From DATARH01 sp963778385 (lineage in GTDB: Bacteria; Pseudomonadota; Alphaproteobacteria; ATCC43930; CGMCC-115725), in contig CAVZUA010000006.1 in the NCBI GenBank assembly GCA_963778385.1, forward strand, positions 186,001-250,000: 64,000 nt of DNA. The letters are read 5' to 3'. Both the position numbers and the translations under genes were made by a program. Of this stretch, positions 51,333 through 60,360 are shown piece by piece. How positions within the stretch are numbered: position 1 is the first letter of the stretch; every line of letters starts with the position of its first letter. The notes under the pieces are model-generated. The model searched no databases. It was not told the origin of the DNA and saw only the letters and a list, made by a program, of their open reading frames with translations.

Positions 51333-53039
51333 ATGAGATCGCCGCTGAGCCGGGGACAGCCGGCGCCGCCGCGGCCGGGCACCGTGCCGGTGGCCGAAGC
51401 GCCGCCGCTGCTGACGAAACTGAAACGCGAGGCGCTGCGTGGGTTTGCCGCCAGCCCGTTCTACCGCCACACGCTGATCGGCCGGGTGCCGACCGATTTG
51501 CGGCTGCGGGTCGGCGAGCGCTGGCCGGGCGACGCGAAGCGCGGCGCGACGATCCTCGCCGGTGAAATCCTGTTCGCCGGGCAGACGGTGCACAACCCGG
51601 TGCCGGTCTGGTTCCCAGCCGATGCCGGGACCAATTGGCTCGCGGCCTGGCACGATTTCTCATGGGTTGCAGACATCTTGAGCGTCGGCGGCGGCGCCAA
51701 GGACGCGGTGCGCGCGCTGGTGCAGAGCTGGCTCACCGACAATACCAGCTGGCATCCGGTGTCGTGGCGTGCCGATGTGCTGGCGACGCGGATCTACGCC
51801 TGGCTGGTGCATTTCGACGAGATCGCCAGCCGCGAGGCCGACCGGCTGTTGCGCCGGGCGATGCTGGTGAGCCTGGCGGCGCAGCTGCGTCATCTCAGGC
51901 GGATCGCCGCTTGGGAGCTCACCGGGCCGGCGCGCCTGCGCGCGCTGAAGGGGCTCGTCGCTGGCCTTGTCGCGTTTGGCGGCGGCGAAAAGCGGGTTGC
52001 ACGCGCGCTGCGGGCTGTCGAGCAGGAGCTGCCGGCGCAGATCCTGCCGGATGGCGGCCACCGCTCGCGCAGTCCCTCGGTGCAGCTCGATGTGCTGCGC
52101 GACCTGGTCGATATCCGCGCGGCGTTGCGCGCCGGCAATATCGAGATCCCCGGCGCGCTGCAGGACGCGATCGACCGCATGGCGCCGATGTTGCGGTTTT
52201 TCCGCCACGGCGACCGCAAGCTCGCGCTGTTCAACAATTCGATCGAGGAGGACGGCATCCTCGTCGATCTCGTGCTGACCCGGTCGGAGACCAAGGGCCG
52301 CGCACCGTCGCAGGCGCCGTATATCGGATTCCAGCGCATGCAGGCGGGACACAGCCTCGTGCTGGTCAACACCGGCCTTCCGCCGTCGGAGGGGTATGAT
52401 GCCTACGCCCACGCCGGGCCGCTGTCCTTCGAGATGAGCCAGGGCCGCGAGCGGATCATCGTCAATTGCGGCGGCTACCGCGGCTCGCAGCGCGCCTGGC
52501 GGCAGGTTGCGCGTTCGTCGGCGGCGCACTCGGTGCTGGTCGTCGCCGACACCAACGCGATCGAGATCAACGATGACGGCACGCTCGGCAAGGCGCCGCC
52601 GACCATCCGTTGCGAGCGTGCCGAGGAAGACGGCCACCAATGGATCGCCGCCAGCCATGACGGCTACCGCCAGCGCTTTGGCCTTGTCTATACACGCGAA
52701 TTGTACCTGGCGGCCGACGGCGAGGATCTCCGCGGCGAAGACAAGCTAACGGGGCGCTCGGGCGCCGAATTCGTCGTGCGGTTCCACCTGCATCCCGCAA
52801 TTGAGCCGCGGCTGGCGCAAGACGGCAACGCCGTGTTGTTGCGGCTGCCGAGCGGGCTGGTGTGGCGGCTGCGCGCGAGCGGCGCCGAGGTGAGCCTCGC
52901 CGAGAGCATCTATCTCGGCTCCGGCGAGCTCAAGAAGTCGCAGCAGGTCGTGCTCAGCGGCACCACCGGCGCCAATGGCGCCGCCCAGGTGCGCTGGGCG
53001 CTCCGCCGCGAAGGCCGGCCGGGCGAGCTGATGCCGTAA
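51333..53039 (+). CDS. Heparinase II/III family protein
   Basis: A protein of about 568 residues with an N-terminal helical (alpha/alpha-toroid) half and a C-terminal beta-sandwich heparinase II/III domain: RGSQRAWRQVARSSAAHSVL and YRQRFGLVYTRELYLAADGE. QILPDGGHRSRSPSVQLDVL with the conserved NNS (KLALFNNSIEEDG) belongs to the catalytic area. These proteins are polysaccharide lyases by family, yet in Alphaproteobacteria the gene lies next to rsmB and purH and its true substrate is unknown. ATG 51333 or GTG 51303 could start it; neither has a strong ribosome-binding site. Confidence 0.88.
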   Translation: MRSPLSRGQPAPPRPGTVPVAEAPPLLTKLKREALRGFAASPFYRHTLIGRVPTDLRLRVGERWPGDAKRGATILAGEILFAGQTVHNPVPVWFPADAGTNWLAAWHDFSWVADILSVGGGAKDAVRALVQSWLTDNTSWHPVSWRADVLATRIYAWLVHFDEIASREADRLLRRAMLVSLAAQLRHLRRIAAWELTGPARLRALKGLVAGLVAFGGGEKRVARALRAVEQELPAQILPDGGHRSRSPSVQLDVLRDLVDIRAALRAGNIEIPGALQDAIDRMAPMLRFFRHGDRKLALFNNSIEEDGILVDLVLTRSETKGRAPSQAPYIGFQRMQAGHSLVLVNTGLPPSEGYDAYAHAGPLSFEMSQGRERIIVNCGGYRGSQRAWRQVARSSAAHSVLVVADTNAIEINDDGTLGKAPPTIRCERAEEDGHQWIAASHDGYRQRFGLVYTRELYLAADGEDLRGEDKLTGRSGAEFVVRFHLHPAIEPRLAQDGNAVLLRLPSGLVWRLRASGAEVSLAESIYLGSGELKKSQQVVLSGTTGANGAAQVRWALRREGRPGELMP

Positions 53040-53099
53040 ATGCCCAGGTTCATGCCCTTTAAAGGCGTGCCTGCGCACAGCAGGATCCGAGGGGTTGGT

Positions 53100-53180
53100 G
53101 CCGGCCCCCTCCCTTGCCCTCCCCCGTGGACACGGGGGAGGGAGACTTGCAGCGTAGCTGCAAGTGGGTGGGGGCTGGCA
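53100..53180. repeat. Palindromic element (family B) at the start of the MraY-like gene
   Basis: The outer ends GCCGGCCCCCTCCC and GGGTGGGGGCTGGC pair imperfectly; inside are CCCTCCCCCGT/ACGGGGGAGGG (53117-53142) and ACTTGCAGC-GTA-GCTGCAAGT (53145-53165). The right end overlaps the probable GTG start (53168) of the next gene. Confidence 0.78.
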
Positions 53181-54172
53181 ACGACGTTCCAGGTCGCTCC
53201 TTGCTGCTGCTCCTGATTGTTGCCGCGGCAAGCTTCGGTGCTTCTTGTCTCGGGACGCGGGCGCTAATCGCGCTGTTGCGACAGCGTGTGCTCGACGTGC
53301 CGAATGCGCGCTCCTCGCATGTCATGCCGACACCGCGCGGCGGCGGCATCGCGGTCGTCGGCACGATCGCCACTGCCTGGCTCGCGCTGGGCGCCGCTGG
53401 CCTTGTGCCAATTTCCAGCATTGTCGTCGCTCTCGCCGCCGCGGGGCTCGCTGCCATCTCCTGGCTCGACGATTTGCGCGAGTTGTCGCCCGCCATTCGC
53501 CTCCTGGCCCAATTCGTCGCCGTCGCGGTAGGGCTATGGATGCTGCCGCAGGGCGCGATCTTTCAGGGGTGGCTGCCGCCAGGCCTCGATGCGATAGGCG
53601 CGGCGCTGCTGTGGGTATGGTTCGTCAATCTGTTCAACTTCATGGACGGGATCGACGGCATCGCCGGCGGCGAAGCGGCGGCGATCGGCGTCGGCATCGC
53701 GCTGATCGTGGCCGGCAATATCGGTCTCGCCGCGCCCGCCGCCGCGATCGTCGGCGCCGCGCTCGGCTTTCTGACGTGGAATTGGATGCCGGCGCGGGTT
53801 TTTCTCGGCGATGTCGGCAGCGTGCCGCTCGGCTATCTACTGGGCTATCTGCTCTATCAGCTGGCGCTGCGCGGGCAGTGGCGGGCGGCGCTGATCCTGC
53901 CGTCCTACTTCCTTGCCGACGCCACCATCACGCTGTTGCGCCGGCTGGCACGCGGCGAGCGGGTGTGGCAGGCGCATCGCAAGCATTTCTATCAGCGCGC
54001 CGTGCAACGCGGCTTGAGCCATGCGGCCGTGGTCATGCGGGTGATCGCGGCCGACCTCGTGCTGATCGCCTGCGCCGTCGCGGCGACCAGGGGCTGGGGA
54101 TTCGCCGCGCTCACCGGCGCCGTCGTAACGGTCGCGGTGCTTCTCTTTGTCCTGGGCCGCAGCGCGCGCTGA
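53168..54172 (+). CDS. MraY/WecA-like UDP-sugar:undecaprenyl-phosphate sugar-1-phosphate transferase
   Basis: An integral membrane protein of about 334 residues with ten or so helices. It shows DVPNARSSHVMPTPRGGGIA, the DD motif WLDDLRELSP, NLFNFMDGIDGIAGGEA and ARVFLGDVGSVPLGY, all characteristic of the GT4 polyprenyl-phosphate transferase family (WecA/WbpL). It would start a glycan on the undecaprenyl carrier, e.g. O-antigen or exopolysaccharide. The start is uncertain: a family-B repeat runs up to it. GTG 53168 is used; TTG 53201 or a start within the repeat (TTG 53114) cannot be excluded. Confidence 0.85.
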   Translation: MGAGNDVPGRSLLLLLIVAAASFGASCLGTRALIALLRQRVLDVPNARSSHVMPTPRGGGIAVVGTIATAWLALGAAGLVPISSIVVALAAAGLAAISWLDDLRELSPAIRLLAQFVAVAVGLWMLPQGAIFQGWLPPGLDAIGAALLWVWFVNLFNFMDGIDGIAGGEAAAIGVGIALIVAGNIGLAAPAAAIVGAALGFLTWNWMPARVFLGDVGSVPLGYLLGYLLYQLALRGQWRAALILPSYFLADATITLLRRLARGERVWQAHRKHFYQRAVQRGLSHAAVVMRVIAADLVLIACAVAATRGWGFAALTGAVVTVAVLLFVLGRSAR

Positions 54173-54232
54173 GCTTGCCGCTGTCACGGACGGGGCCTAT
54201 ATCGCCACTGACATCCCTGCGGAGGTCGGCTG

Positions 54233-55816
54233 ATGAATGCCGCGCCGCGCCCGGTGCGCCGGGCGCTGATTTCGGTCAGCGACAAGGCTGGCATCGTGCC
54301 GTTTGCGCGCTCGTTGGCGCAACGCGGGGTCGCGCTGATCTCGACCGGCGGCACCGCCAAGACGCTGGCGGATGCCGGGCTCAAGGTCACCGAGGTCGCC
54401 GAGATCACGCTATTTCCGGAGATGCTCGACGGCCGGGTGAAGACGCTGCATCCGGCGGTGCATGGCGGGCTGCTGGCGCGGCGCGACCGTGACGACCATC
54501 TCGCGGCGCTGGCCGAGCACGGTATCGGCACGATCGACCTCCTCGTCTGCAACCTCTATCCGTTTTCGGCGACCGTCGCGTCGGGCGCGGGCCGCGAAGA
54601 TTGCGTCGAGAATATCGACATCGGCGGTGTCGCGCTGATACGCGCGGCGGCGAAGAACCATGAGTTCGTCGCCGTCGTGACCGATCCCGGGCAATACGAT
54701 GACGTCCTGGCCGAGCTGGCGGAGCAAGAGGGCGCGATCGGCGAGGCGACGCGGCGCGCACTCGCGGTTAAGGCGTTCGCGCTTACGGCTTCTTATGACG
54801 CGGCGATCGCCGGATGGATGGCACGGGAGGAGGGTGACCTCTTCCCCGAACGGATTGCCTTTGCCGGCCGGCTCGCCGAGATCACCCGCTATGGCGAGAA
54901 CCCGCATCAGGCCGGCGCGTTCTATCGCGGCGACGAGCGGCGGCCGGGCGTGGCGACCGCGAAGTTATTGCAGGGCAAGGAGATGTCCTACAACAACTAC
55001 GCCGATACCGATGCCGCCTTCGAGCTTGCCGCCGAGTTCGCCGAGCCGACGGTGGTCATCGTCAAGCACGCCAACCCGTGCGGCGTCGCCAAGGGCGTCA
55101 GCCTTGCGGCCGCCTGGGAACGCGCTTTGGCCTGCGATCCGGTCAGCGCCTTCGGCGGCATCGTTGCGGTCAACCAGCGGCTCGACATGGCGACAGCGGA
55201 GGCGGTCGGCAAGATTTTTGTCGAAGTAATCATCGCGCCCGAAATCGACGACGCGGCGGCCGCGATCCTCGCGCGCAAGGGCAACCTGCGCCTGCTGATC
55301 ACCGGCGGCATGCCGGACCCGGCGGCGGCGGGGCTGACCTTGCGCTCGCTGGCCGGCGGCTTCCTGGTCCAGGAGCGCGATCGGCACATCGCGACGCCGA
55401 GCGATCTGACGGTGGTCACCCAGCGGCAGCCGACCTCGGCCGAGATCGCCGATCTGATCTTTGCCGATACGGTCGCGAAGCACGTCAAATCGAACGCGAT
55501 CGTCTTCGCCAAGGATGGCGCGACGGTCGGGATCGGCGCTGGCCAGCCGAGCCGTGTCGACAGCAGCAAGATCGCGGTCGCCAAGGCCGGCGACATGCAG
55601 CGCGCCGTGGGGCTGGTGGAGTTGCCGGTGAAGGGCGGAGTGATGGCGTCGGATGCGTTCTTTCCCTTTGCGGATGGTCTCGAAGTCGGCATCGCGGCGG
55701 GCATCACCGCGGTTATCCAGCCGGGCGGTTCACGCCGCGACGACGAGGTGATTGCCGCTGCAGACAAAGCCGGCATCGCGATGGTGTTGACCGGGCTAAG
55801 GCATTTCCGGCACTGA
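54233..55816 (+). CDS. purH: Bifunctional AICAR transformylase / IMP cyclohydrolase
   Basis: A 527-residue enzyme for the last two steps of purine synthesis. The N-terminal MGS-like cyclohydrolase domain (ALISVSDKAGIVPFARSL, STGGTAKTLADAG) is followed by the transformylase with KEMSYNNYADTDAAFEL, the catalytic KHANPCGVAKG and the C-terminal GVMASDAFFPFADG and IQPGGSRRDDEVI. GAGGTCGGCTG precedes ATG 54233. Overall length and motifs are complete. Confidence 0.97.
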   Translation: MNAAPRPVRRALISVSDKAGIVPFARSLAQRGVALISTGGTAKTLADAGLKVTEVAEITLFPEMLDGRVKTLHPAVHGGLLARRDRDDHLAALAEHGIGTIDLLVCNLYPFSATVASGAGREDCVENIDIGGVALIRAAAKNHEFVAVVTDPGQYDDVLAELAEQEGAIGEATRRALAVKAFALTASYDAAIAGWMAREEGDLFPERIAFAGRLAEITRYGENPHQAGAFYRGDERRPGVATAKLLQGKEMSYNNYADTDAAFELAAEFAEPTVVIVKHANPCGVAKGVSLAAAWERALACDPVSAFGGIVAVNQRLDMATAEAVGKIFVEVIIAPEIDDAAAAILARKGNLRLLITGGMPDPAAAGLTLRSLAGGFLVQERDRHIATPSDLTVVTQRQPTSAEIADLIFADTVAKHVKSNAIVFAKDGATVGIGAGQPSRVDSSKIAVAKAGDMQRAVGLVELPVKGGVMASDAFFPFADGLEVGIAAGITAVIQPGGSRRDDEVIAAADKAGIAMVLTGLRHFRH

Positions 55817-55840
55817 GCCTCACCCGTCTCTGGGCGCAGC

Positions 55841-56383
55841 CTATTTCTTGAACGAGTTGATGTACGCCGCCAGCTGATCGAGCATCTCGGGAGTCAGCTT
55901 GATCGGCACCATGCTGGTGCTGTGGCGCAGCGCGTGTTCGACCTTGTGCGCGTTCCAGTCCTTCTCGCTTGCCATTTGGAAATAGGAGGGCGAGCGGTCG
56001 GTGCCGAACAGATGGCATTCCGCGCAGATCCTGTCGGAGATGGCCTTGCCCGGCTGGATCGCCGGATCGGCCGCGGGACGGCAGGGCGCACCGCCTGGAT
56101 TAGCCTCCACCCAGCGCTTGCATTCGCGGCCGTAGACCAGTGTCAGATAGCGGCGCACCTGGCGGTCGCGGCCCTCGGGATAGGTGCGCAGGTCGAAGAT
56201 CGCGCTGTGTAGAGCGTCGCGCTCGTTGGGCGTCAAGTCGGCGATGACCGGGCTTTGCGCCGTCAGGCCGTGCGTCGCCTGCAGGTATTTGAAGTCCTCC
56301 GGGGTCAACCCCTGTGCCAATGCCGGGCCGGCCACCACCATCATCGCCAGCGCGCCGGCGAGCGCCAATTTCATCAACAGCAT
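55841..56383 (-). CDS. c-type cytochrome, single heme, periplasmic
   Basis: A 180-residue protein with a signal peptide (GALAMMVVAGPALAQ) and one heme-attachment motif CAECH (C120, C123, H124). M158 in STSMVPIKLTPEMLDQLAAY is a good sixth ligand, and that terminal segment is the usual last helix of class I cytochromes c. The region between residues 25 and 110 is an unusual long N-terminal part with two cysteines (C88 and C101), perhaps a disulfide. The ATG lies two bases past the M81 gene stop, so the two are one unit, though a functional link is not evident. Confidence 0.85.
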   Translation of the reverse strand: MLLMKLALAGALAMMVVAGPALAQGLTPEDFKYLQATHGLTAQSPVIADLTPNERDALHSAIFDLRTYPEGRDRQVRRYLTLVYGRECKRWVEANPGGAPCRPAADPAIQPGKAISDRICAECHLFGTDRSPSYFQMASEKDWNAHKVEHALRHSTSMVPIKLTPEMLDQLAAYINSFKK

Positions 56384-56385
56384 GA

Positions 56386-57882
56386 TCAATCCATCTTGTC
56401 GATCGGCCAGACCGGACGCGGCACCCGATCGTAAAGCTCGGGGGCGTAGAGTTCCGAGCACAGCGCGCCGGTATCGACGAGGACGACCTCGCGCGCAATG
56501 GGCTCGAACGCAGCCCGGAAATGCTGCATCGACTTGACCGCGACCGTCGGATAGCGGGTCGGGTCGATGCCGAGCGAGGTGAGCTGGGCGAGATCGGTCG
56601 CCTGACCGTTGTTCGAGATCACGATGATGTCGATGCCGCCGACCCGGAACACCATCGACGGCCCGTAATTGCGCTCGACGCCGCCGCCCATCGGCCCGTA
56701 GGCGATGAACTTGCCGTTGGTCAGGCAGGTGACCTCGCCGGTCAGCGTCAGCGGCCCGCCGCCGCGCGACGAATCGGTCTTGCCACCCAGGGTCAGCGTC
56801 GTGGTCGTGCCGACGCCGACCGCGATGCCGGCGGCGATCGCCTCGGGGTCGCAGATCGCGTGGAAGGCGACGCCATCGACCTGCGCCTCCACCAGCCCCC
56901 TTAGAAAGGCGGTGGCGTCACCGTAACCGCCGCCGCCGGGATTGTCGGTGTAGTCGGCGATGACTAGCGGCTTGTCGCCGTGCTTGCCTTCGCCGGCGCG
57001 GGCCACCGCCGTGGCGACGCTCAGCAAGCGGATCGAACAGTAGTCGCGGGTCTCCCAGGCATGGTCCATAAAGGTCTCGGCTATCTCGCGCGGCGGCGGG
57101 CCGGTGCCGGGGCCCGCCAGCTCGTCATAGGTCACCGTCACCGACGGCCCGACATCGCGGATATTGGCCAGCGAAAACCCGGCGCAGACGCTGACCGCCA
57201 GCACGTCGCGGGCTTTTTCCAGCGCCTCGCTGCGGGCGATCAGCTCGGCCATCGGGCCTTTCTGGGTGCGGCCCCAATCGAGGCCGTGGATCATCGGCCG
57301 CCGCGCGATCAACGTGCGCGGCTTGATCTTGCCGTCCATCGCCTGTTCGAGCAGCTCTGCGCCCTGCCAGGCGCGTTCGTACTGGTCGATATGCGGGTAG
57401 GTGCGGAACGCGATGAGTGCGTTCGCCATCTCCGCTATCTTCTGTGTGACATTGGCGTGCAGGTCGAGCGTCACGATGATCGGCACATCCGGCCCGAGCA
57501 CCGCGCGCAAGCGTTCGAGCAGTTCGCCTTCGCCATCCTCATGGCTTTCGGTGACCATCGCGCCGTGCAGATGGAACAGCACGCCGTCGACGGGCGCTTG
57601 CCGCTCGGCAGCGGCGATGATCATGCCGCCGATGGTCTCGAACGCGTCGTCGGTCACCGTGCCCGAGGGGTTGGCGTTGGCCGAAATCGGGTGGATTAGC
57701 GTCCAGCCGTATTTGTCCGCCGCCTCGAAGGTCGCGCCCATCGCCGAGCGGGTGCCGCGGAACACCGCCGGGATCTCGTTCTCGGTATGGAAATCGCGGC
57801 GCCGCCACAACGCCATGTCGGTCTTGACCAGTGAGAATGTGTTGGTCTCGTGCATGAACCGGCCGGTCAATACGCGCTTCAC
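56386..57882 (-). CDS. M81 family metallopeptidase (MlrC-like)
   Basis: A 498-residue protein of the MlrC family, first known from microcystin and linear-peptide degradation. N-terminal domain features are GRFMHETNTFS, HLHGAMVTESHEDGEGELL and VTLDLHANV; the C-terminal domain (MlrC_C) has VIADYTDNPGGGGYGDATAF and GGIDIIVISNN. Conserved H and D residues (HLHGAM, DLHAN) would bind zinc. Many soil bacteria carry such genes without microcystin, so the real substrate is unknown. GTG 57882 has AGGAGA at a suitable distance. Confidence 0.92.
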   Translation of the reverse strand: MKRVLTGRFMHETNTFSLVKTDMALWRRRDFHTENEIPAVFRGTRSAMGATFEAADKYGWTLIHPISANANPSGTVTDDAFETIGGMIIAAAERQAPVDGVLFHLHGAMVTESHEDGEGELLERLRAVLGPDVPIIVTLDLHANVTQKIAEMANALIAFRTYPHIDQYERAWQGAELLEQAMDGKIKPRTLIARRPMIHGLDWGRTQKGPMAELIARSEALEKARDVLAVSVCAGFSLANIRDVGPSVTVTYDELAGPGTGPPPREIAETFMDHAWETRDYCSIRLLSVATAVARAGEGKHGDKPLVIADYTDNPGGGGYGDATAFLRGLVEAQVDGVAFHAICDPEAIAAGIAVGVGTTTTLTLGGKTDSSRGGGPLTLTGEVTCLTNGKFIAYGPMGGGVERNYGPSMVFRVGGIDIIVISNNGQATDLAQLTSLGIDPTRYPTVAVKSMQHFRAAFEPIAREVVLVDTGALCSELYAPELYDRVPRPVWPIDKMD

Positions 57883-58247
57883 GGGCGAGTTCTCCTGTGG
57901 TGGCGAGCTATTATGGCGCTATCGGCATCGGAGTTGCAGCACTGCGTGACGGGCAAGGAGGCGCAATGCGAAACACGGGCGGACGGCGGTATTGAGCCAG
58001 GGAATCGCGGCTCGGTCATCGAACCCCGATCACCTCCCGGCGAAGGCCAGGCTCCAGATCAGCCCTGGATACTTCGGCAGTATGATAGGGAAATAAGCGA
58101 ATTTCGGATTTCAACGTCATTAATCTACAATATTTATGAAATTCGACATTAGTGCTGCTGAAATATTTTCTTAAACATCGTTGAAATCACGGAACTGGCG
58201 ATCATTCTTATTGTATCACGCGAGATTGGGTGTGCGCAGGAAACACT
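57883..58247. other. Divergent intergenic region with AT-rich block
   Basis: It lies between the leftward M81 gene and the rightward MshEN/TPR gene. The part from about 58080 to 58215 is strikingly AT-rich for this genome and includes a 9-bp inverted repeat ATTTCAACG (58108-58116) / CGTTGAAAT (58179-58187). The low melting stretch probably holds the promoter(s) and perhaps operator sites. I saw no gene. Confidence 0.5.
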
Positions 58248-58826
58248 ATGCGTCTCGGGGAGCTGCTGGTCAGAGAGGGGCTCGCAACCCCGGCCGACAT
58301 CAAGAACGCCTTGGCGCTCCAGGAGCATTTCGGCGGCCGCGTCGGCAATCATCTGGTTGACCTCGGCGTCATCACCCGCGAGATGCTCGAAACTGCGCTG
58401 CGGCGGCAGTACGAGCAGGCGATGGCGGTGCTGGCGCGTGAGGATTTGCTCGCGCGAGCCGAACGCCGTCACGGACCGGACCATCCGCAGACGCATCGCC
58501 AGCGCTGCCAGCTGGCGCGCGCCCTGACCGCCGCCGGACGCCTCGACGACGCGCTGCAGTTCGCACAGCGCGCCTATGAGGGGCACCTCAACGCGCTCGG
58601 GTACGAGCATTACTGGACGATCAACTCCGAGCAGACCGTCGCCGAAGCCCTGGCCGCGCTAAGCGCCGCCGTGCTACCAGGCGAGGGCCCAGCCGTCGCG
58701 GCGCGGGTCGGAGCCGGCGAGGAGAACGTGCCTCCCTTGGCCATCCTCCTGCCGGCGGATGACCTCGACGCTGCACGGCCCGTCGAGGTCGCCGACCGTG
58801 TTGACGGGGTGGCCGCGCCGGCTTAG
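58248..58826 (+). CDS. MshEN (GspE N-terminal)-like and TPR-like domain protein, overlapping ggt
   Basis: A 192-residue protein. Residues 1-58 (MRLGELLVREGLATPADIKN and onward through GGRVGNHLVDLGVITREMLE) match the GspE/MshEN N-terminal domain, known to bind c-di-GMP in some ATPases. A tetratricopeptide-like part follows (GPDHPQTHRQRCQLARALTA, AGRLDDALQFAQRAYEGHL). The last 50 residues are encoded by the antisense of the ggt 3' end (153-bp overlap) and look non-conserved, suggesting loss of an earlier stop. CAGGAAACACT precedes ATG 58248. Confidence 0.7.
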   Translation: MRLGELLVREGLATPADIKNALALQEHFGGRVGNHLVDLGVITREMLETALRRQYEQAMAVLAREDLLARAERRHGPDHPQTHRQRCQLARALTAAGRLDDALQFAQRAYEGHLNALGYEHYWTINSEQTVAEALAALSAAVLPGEGPAVAARVGAGEENVPPLAILLPADDLDAARPVEVADRVDGVAAPA

Positions 58827-60293
58827 CTCGCGCCGCACATCCTCGGGGAAGCGCCGCTCCATGGTCAGCACGTCGGGCCCGTCATGCGGGTAGTTGGCGT
58901 ATTGGCCGGGCACCATCGACGTCCAGCGCGGCATTTCGGCCGCCTGCTGAGGGTCGAGCCCGAAATCGATCATCGCATTGGCGATCTGGAAGTTGATCTG
59001 CACCTGATTGTCGGCGCCCGGCGTGCCGAACACGCCCCAGAGCCGGCCGTCCTTCAGCACCAGCGGCGGGTTCATCGTATGCCGCACGCGGCGGCCGGGG
59101 CGCAGATGGTTCGGGTGGTTCGGGTCGAGATGCCAATAGGCCATGCGGTTGTTGAGCAGAATGCCGGTATCGCCCGCGGTGACGCCCGATCCCCAGCCGC
59201 TGTTGATGCTCTGGATGCCGGAAACCGCGTTGCCGTCGCCGTCGGCGGTGCAGAAATAGGTCGTGTCGCCGGCGTCGGCCAGCGAGCGGGTCGGCGCGGC
59301 GCGGCCTTTATCGATACGCGCCGCGAGACGCGCGCAGTATTCCTCCGACAGCAGCTCCTCGAACGGCGGCTGCACGGTGCGCGGGTCGCTGCCCCAGCGC
59401 TCGCGGTCGACAAAAGCGAGCTTCTTGGCCTCGACCATCAGATGCACCAGATCGGCCGAGCCGAGGTCGAGCCGGACGACATCGAAGTTTTCGAGGATTT
59501 TCAGCTCCTGCAGCACCACGAACCCGGTCGAGTTCAGCGGCGCTTCAAGCACGCGCAACCCGCGGTAATCAATCGCCAGCGGTTCCTGCGTTTCGGCGCG
59601 GAGCTCGGCGAGATCGGCCTCCACGACCAGCGTGCCGGCTTCCGGCAGCGCTTTGCCCAGGCGGCGGGCGAGGGCGCCGCGATAGAGGCAATCGGCGCCT
59701 TCCGTCGCGATCTCTTCGAGCGTGCGGGCGAGATCGGGCTGGACGATGGTCATGCCGATCGCCGGCGCCTCGCCGTCGTGCAGAAAGACCGCGACGCTCC
59801 GTGGGTCGGCGCGCAGGCAGTCCACATGCTCGCCGGCGAAATGCCGGTAATGCGGCGTCGCGCCGAACCCGTCGCGCGCCAGGCGGATCGCCTCGGCGCA
59901 GAGCTGCACCCAGGGCAGAGTGCCGTATTCGGCATGCATCGCACCGAGTGCGGCCAGCATCCCCGGCACCGACACCGACAGCGGGCCGGTACGCGGGATG
60001 CCGGCGGCGTAGCGCTCGGGCGTCGCGGCGCGCGGCGCCGGACCGCTGCCGTTGAACACCACCGCCTTGCCGCTCTTGGCGTCGAACACATGGTAGAAAG
60101 CATCGCCGCCGAGCCCCGACATCATCGGCTCGACCACGGAGAGCGCGAGCGCAGTGGCGACCGCGGCGTCGACTGCGTTGCCGCCGGCCCGCGCCGTCGT
60201 CAACCCGGCCTGCGCCGCAAGCGGATGGTTCGCCGCCACCGCTCCGCGGCGACCGATGATCAGCGGGCGGTAGCTGCGCAGTTCTTCAACCAT
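58674..60293 (-). CDS. ggt: Gamma-glutamyltransferase family protein
   Basis: A 539-residue Ntn hydrolase precursor. The autoprocessing point is DTTYFCTADGDGNAVSG with nucleophile T344; cleavage there would give large and small subunits. Other blocks are GGNAVDAAVATALALSVVEP, MSGLGGDAFYHVFD, NSTGFVVLQELKIL and the C-terminal SDPRRDGWALAW. Members cleave or transfer gamma-glutamyl groups from glutathione or act as cephalosporin acylase-like enzymes. No signal peptide is visible, so a cytoplasmic role is likely. ATG 60293 is used; GTG 60299 is an alternative. Confidence 0.92.
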   Translation of the reverse strand: MVEELRSYRPLIIGRRGAVAANHPLAAQAGLTTARAGGNAVDAAVATALALSVVEPMMSGLGGDAFYHVFDAKSGKAVVFNGSGPAPRAATPERYAAGIPRTGPLSVSVPGMLAALGAMHAEYGTLPWVQLCAEAIRLARDGFGATPHYRHFAGEHVDCLRADPRSVAVFLHDGEAPAIGMTIVQPDLARTLEEIATEGADCLYRGALARRLGKALPEAGTLVVEADLAELRAETQEPLAIDYRGLRVLEAPLNSTGFVVLQELKILENFDVVRLDLGSADLVHLMVEAKKLAFVDRERWGSDPRTVQPPFEELLSEEYCARLAARIDKGRAAPTRSLADAGDTTYFCTADGDGNAVSGIQSINSGWGSGVTAGDTGILLNNRMAYWHLDPNHPNHLRPGRRVRHTMNPPLVLKDGRLWGVFGTPGADNQVQINFQIANAMIDFGLDPQQAAEMPRWTSMVPGQYANYPHDGPDVLTMERRFPEDVRRELSRRGHPVNTVGDLDGPCSVEVIRRQEDGQGRHVLLAGSDPRRDGWALAW

Positions 60294-60360
60294 CCTCACG
60301 TCCCTTTTATCGCCGAGGTCGCGGGGGGTACGCTACGGACGCAAAGCGGCTCTTGTCCAT

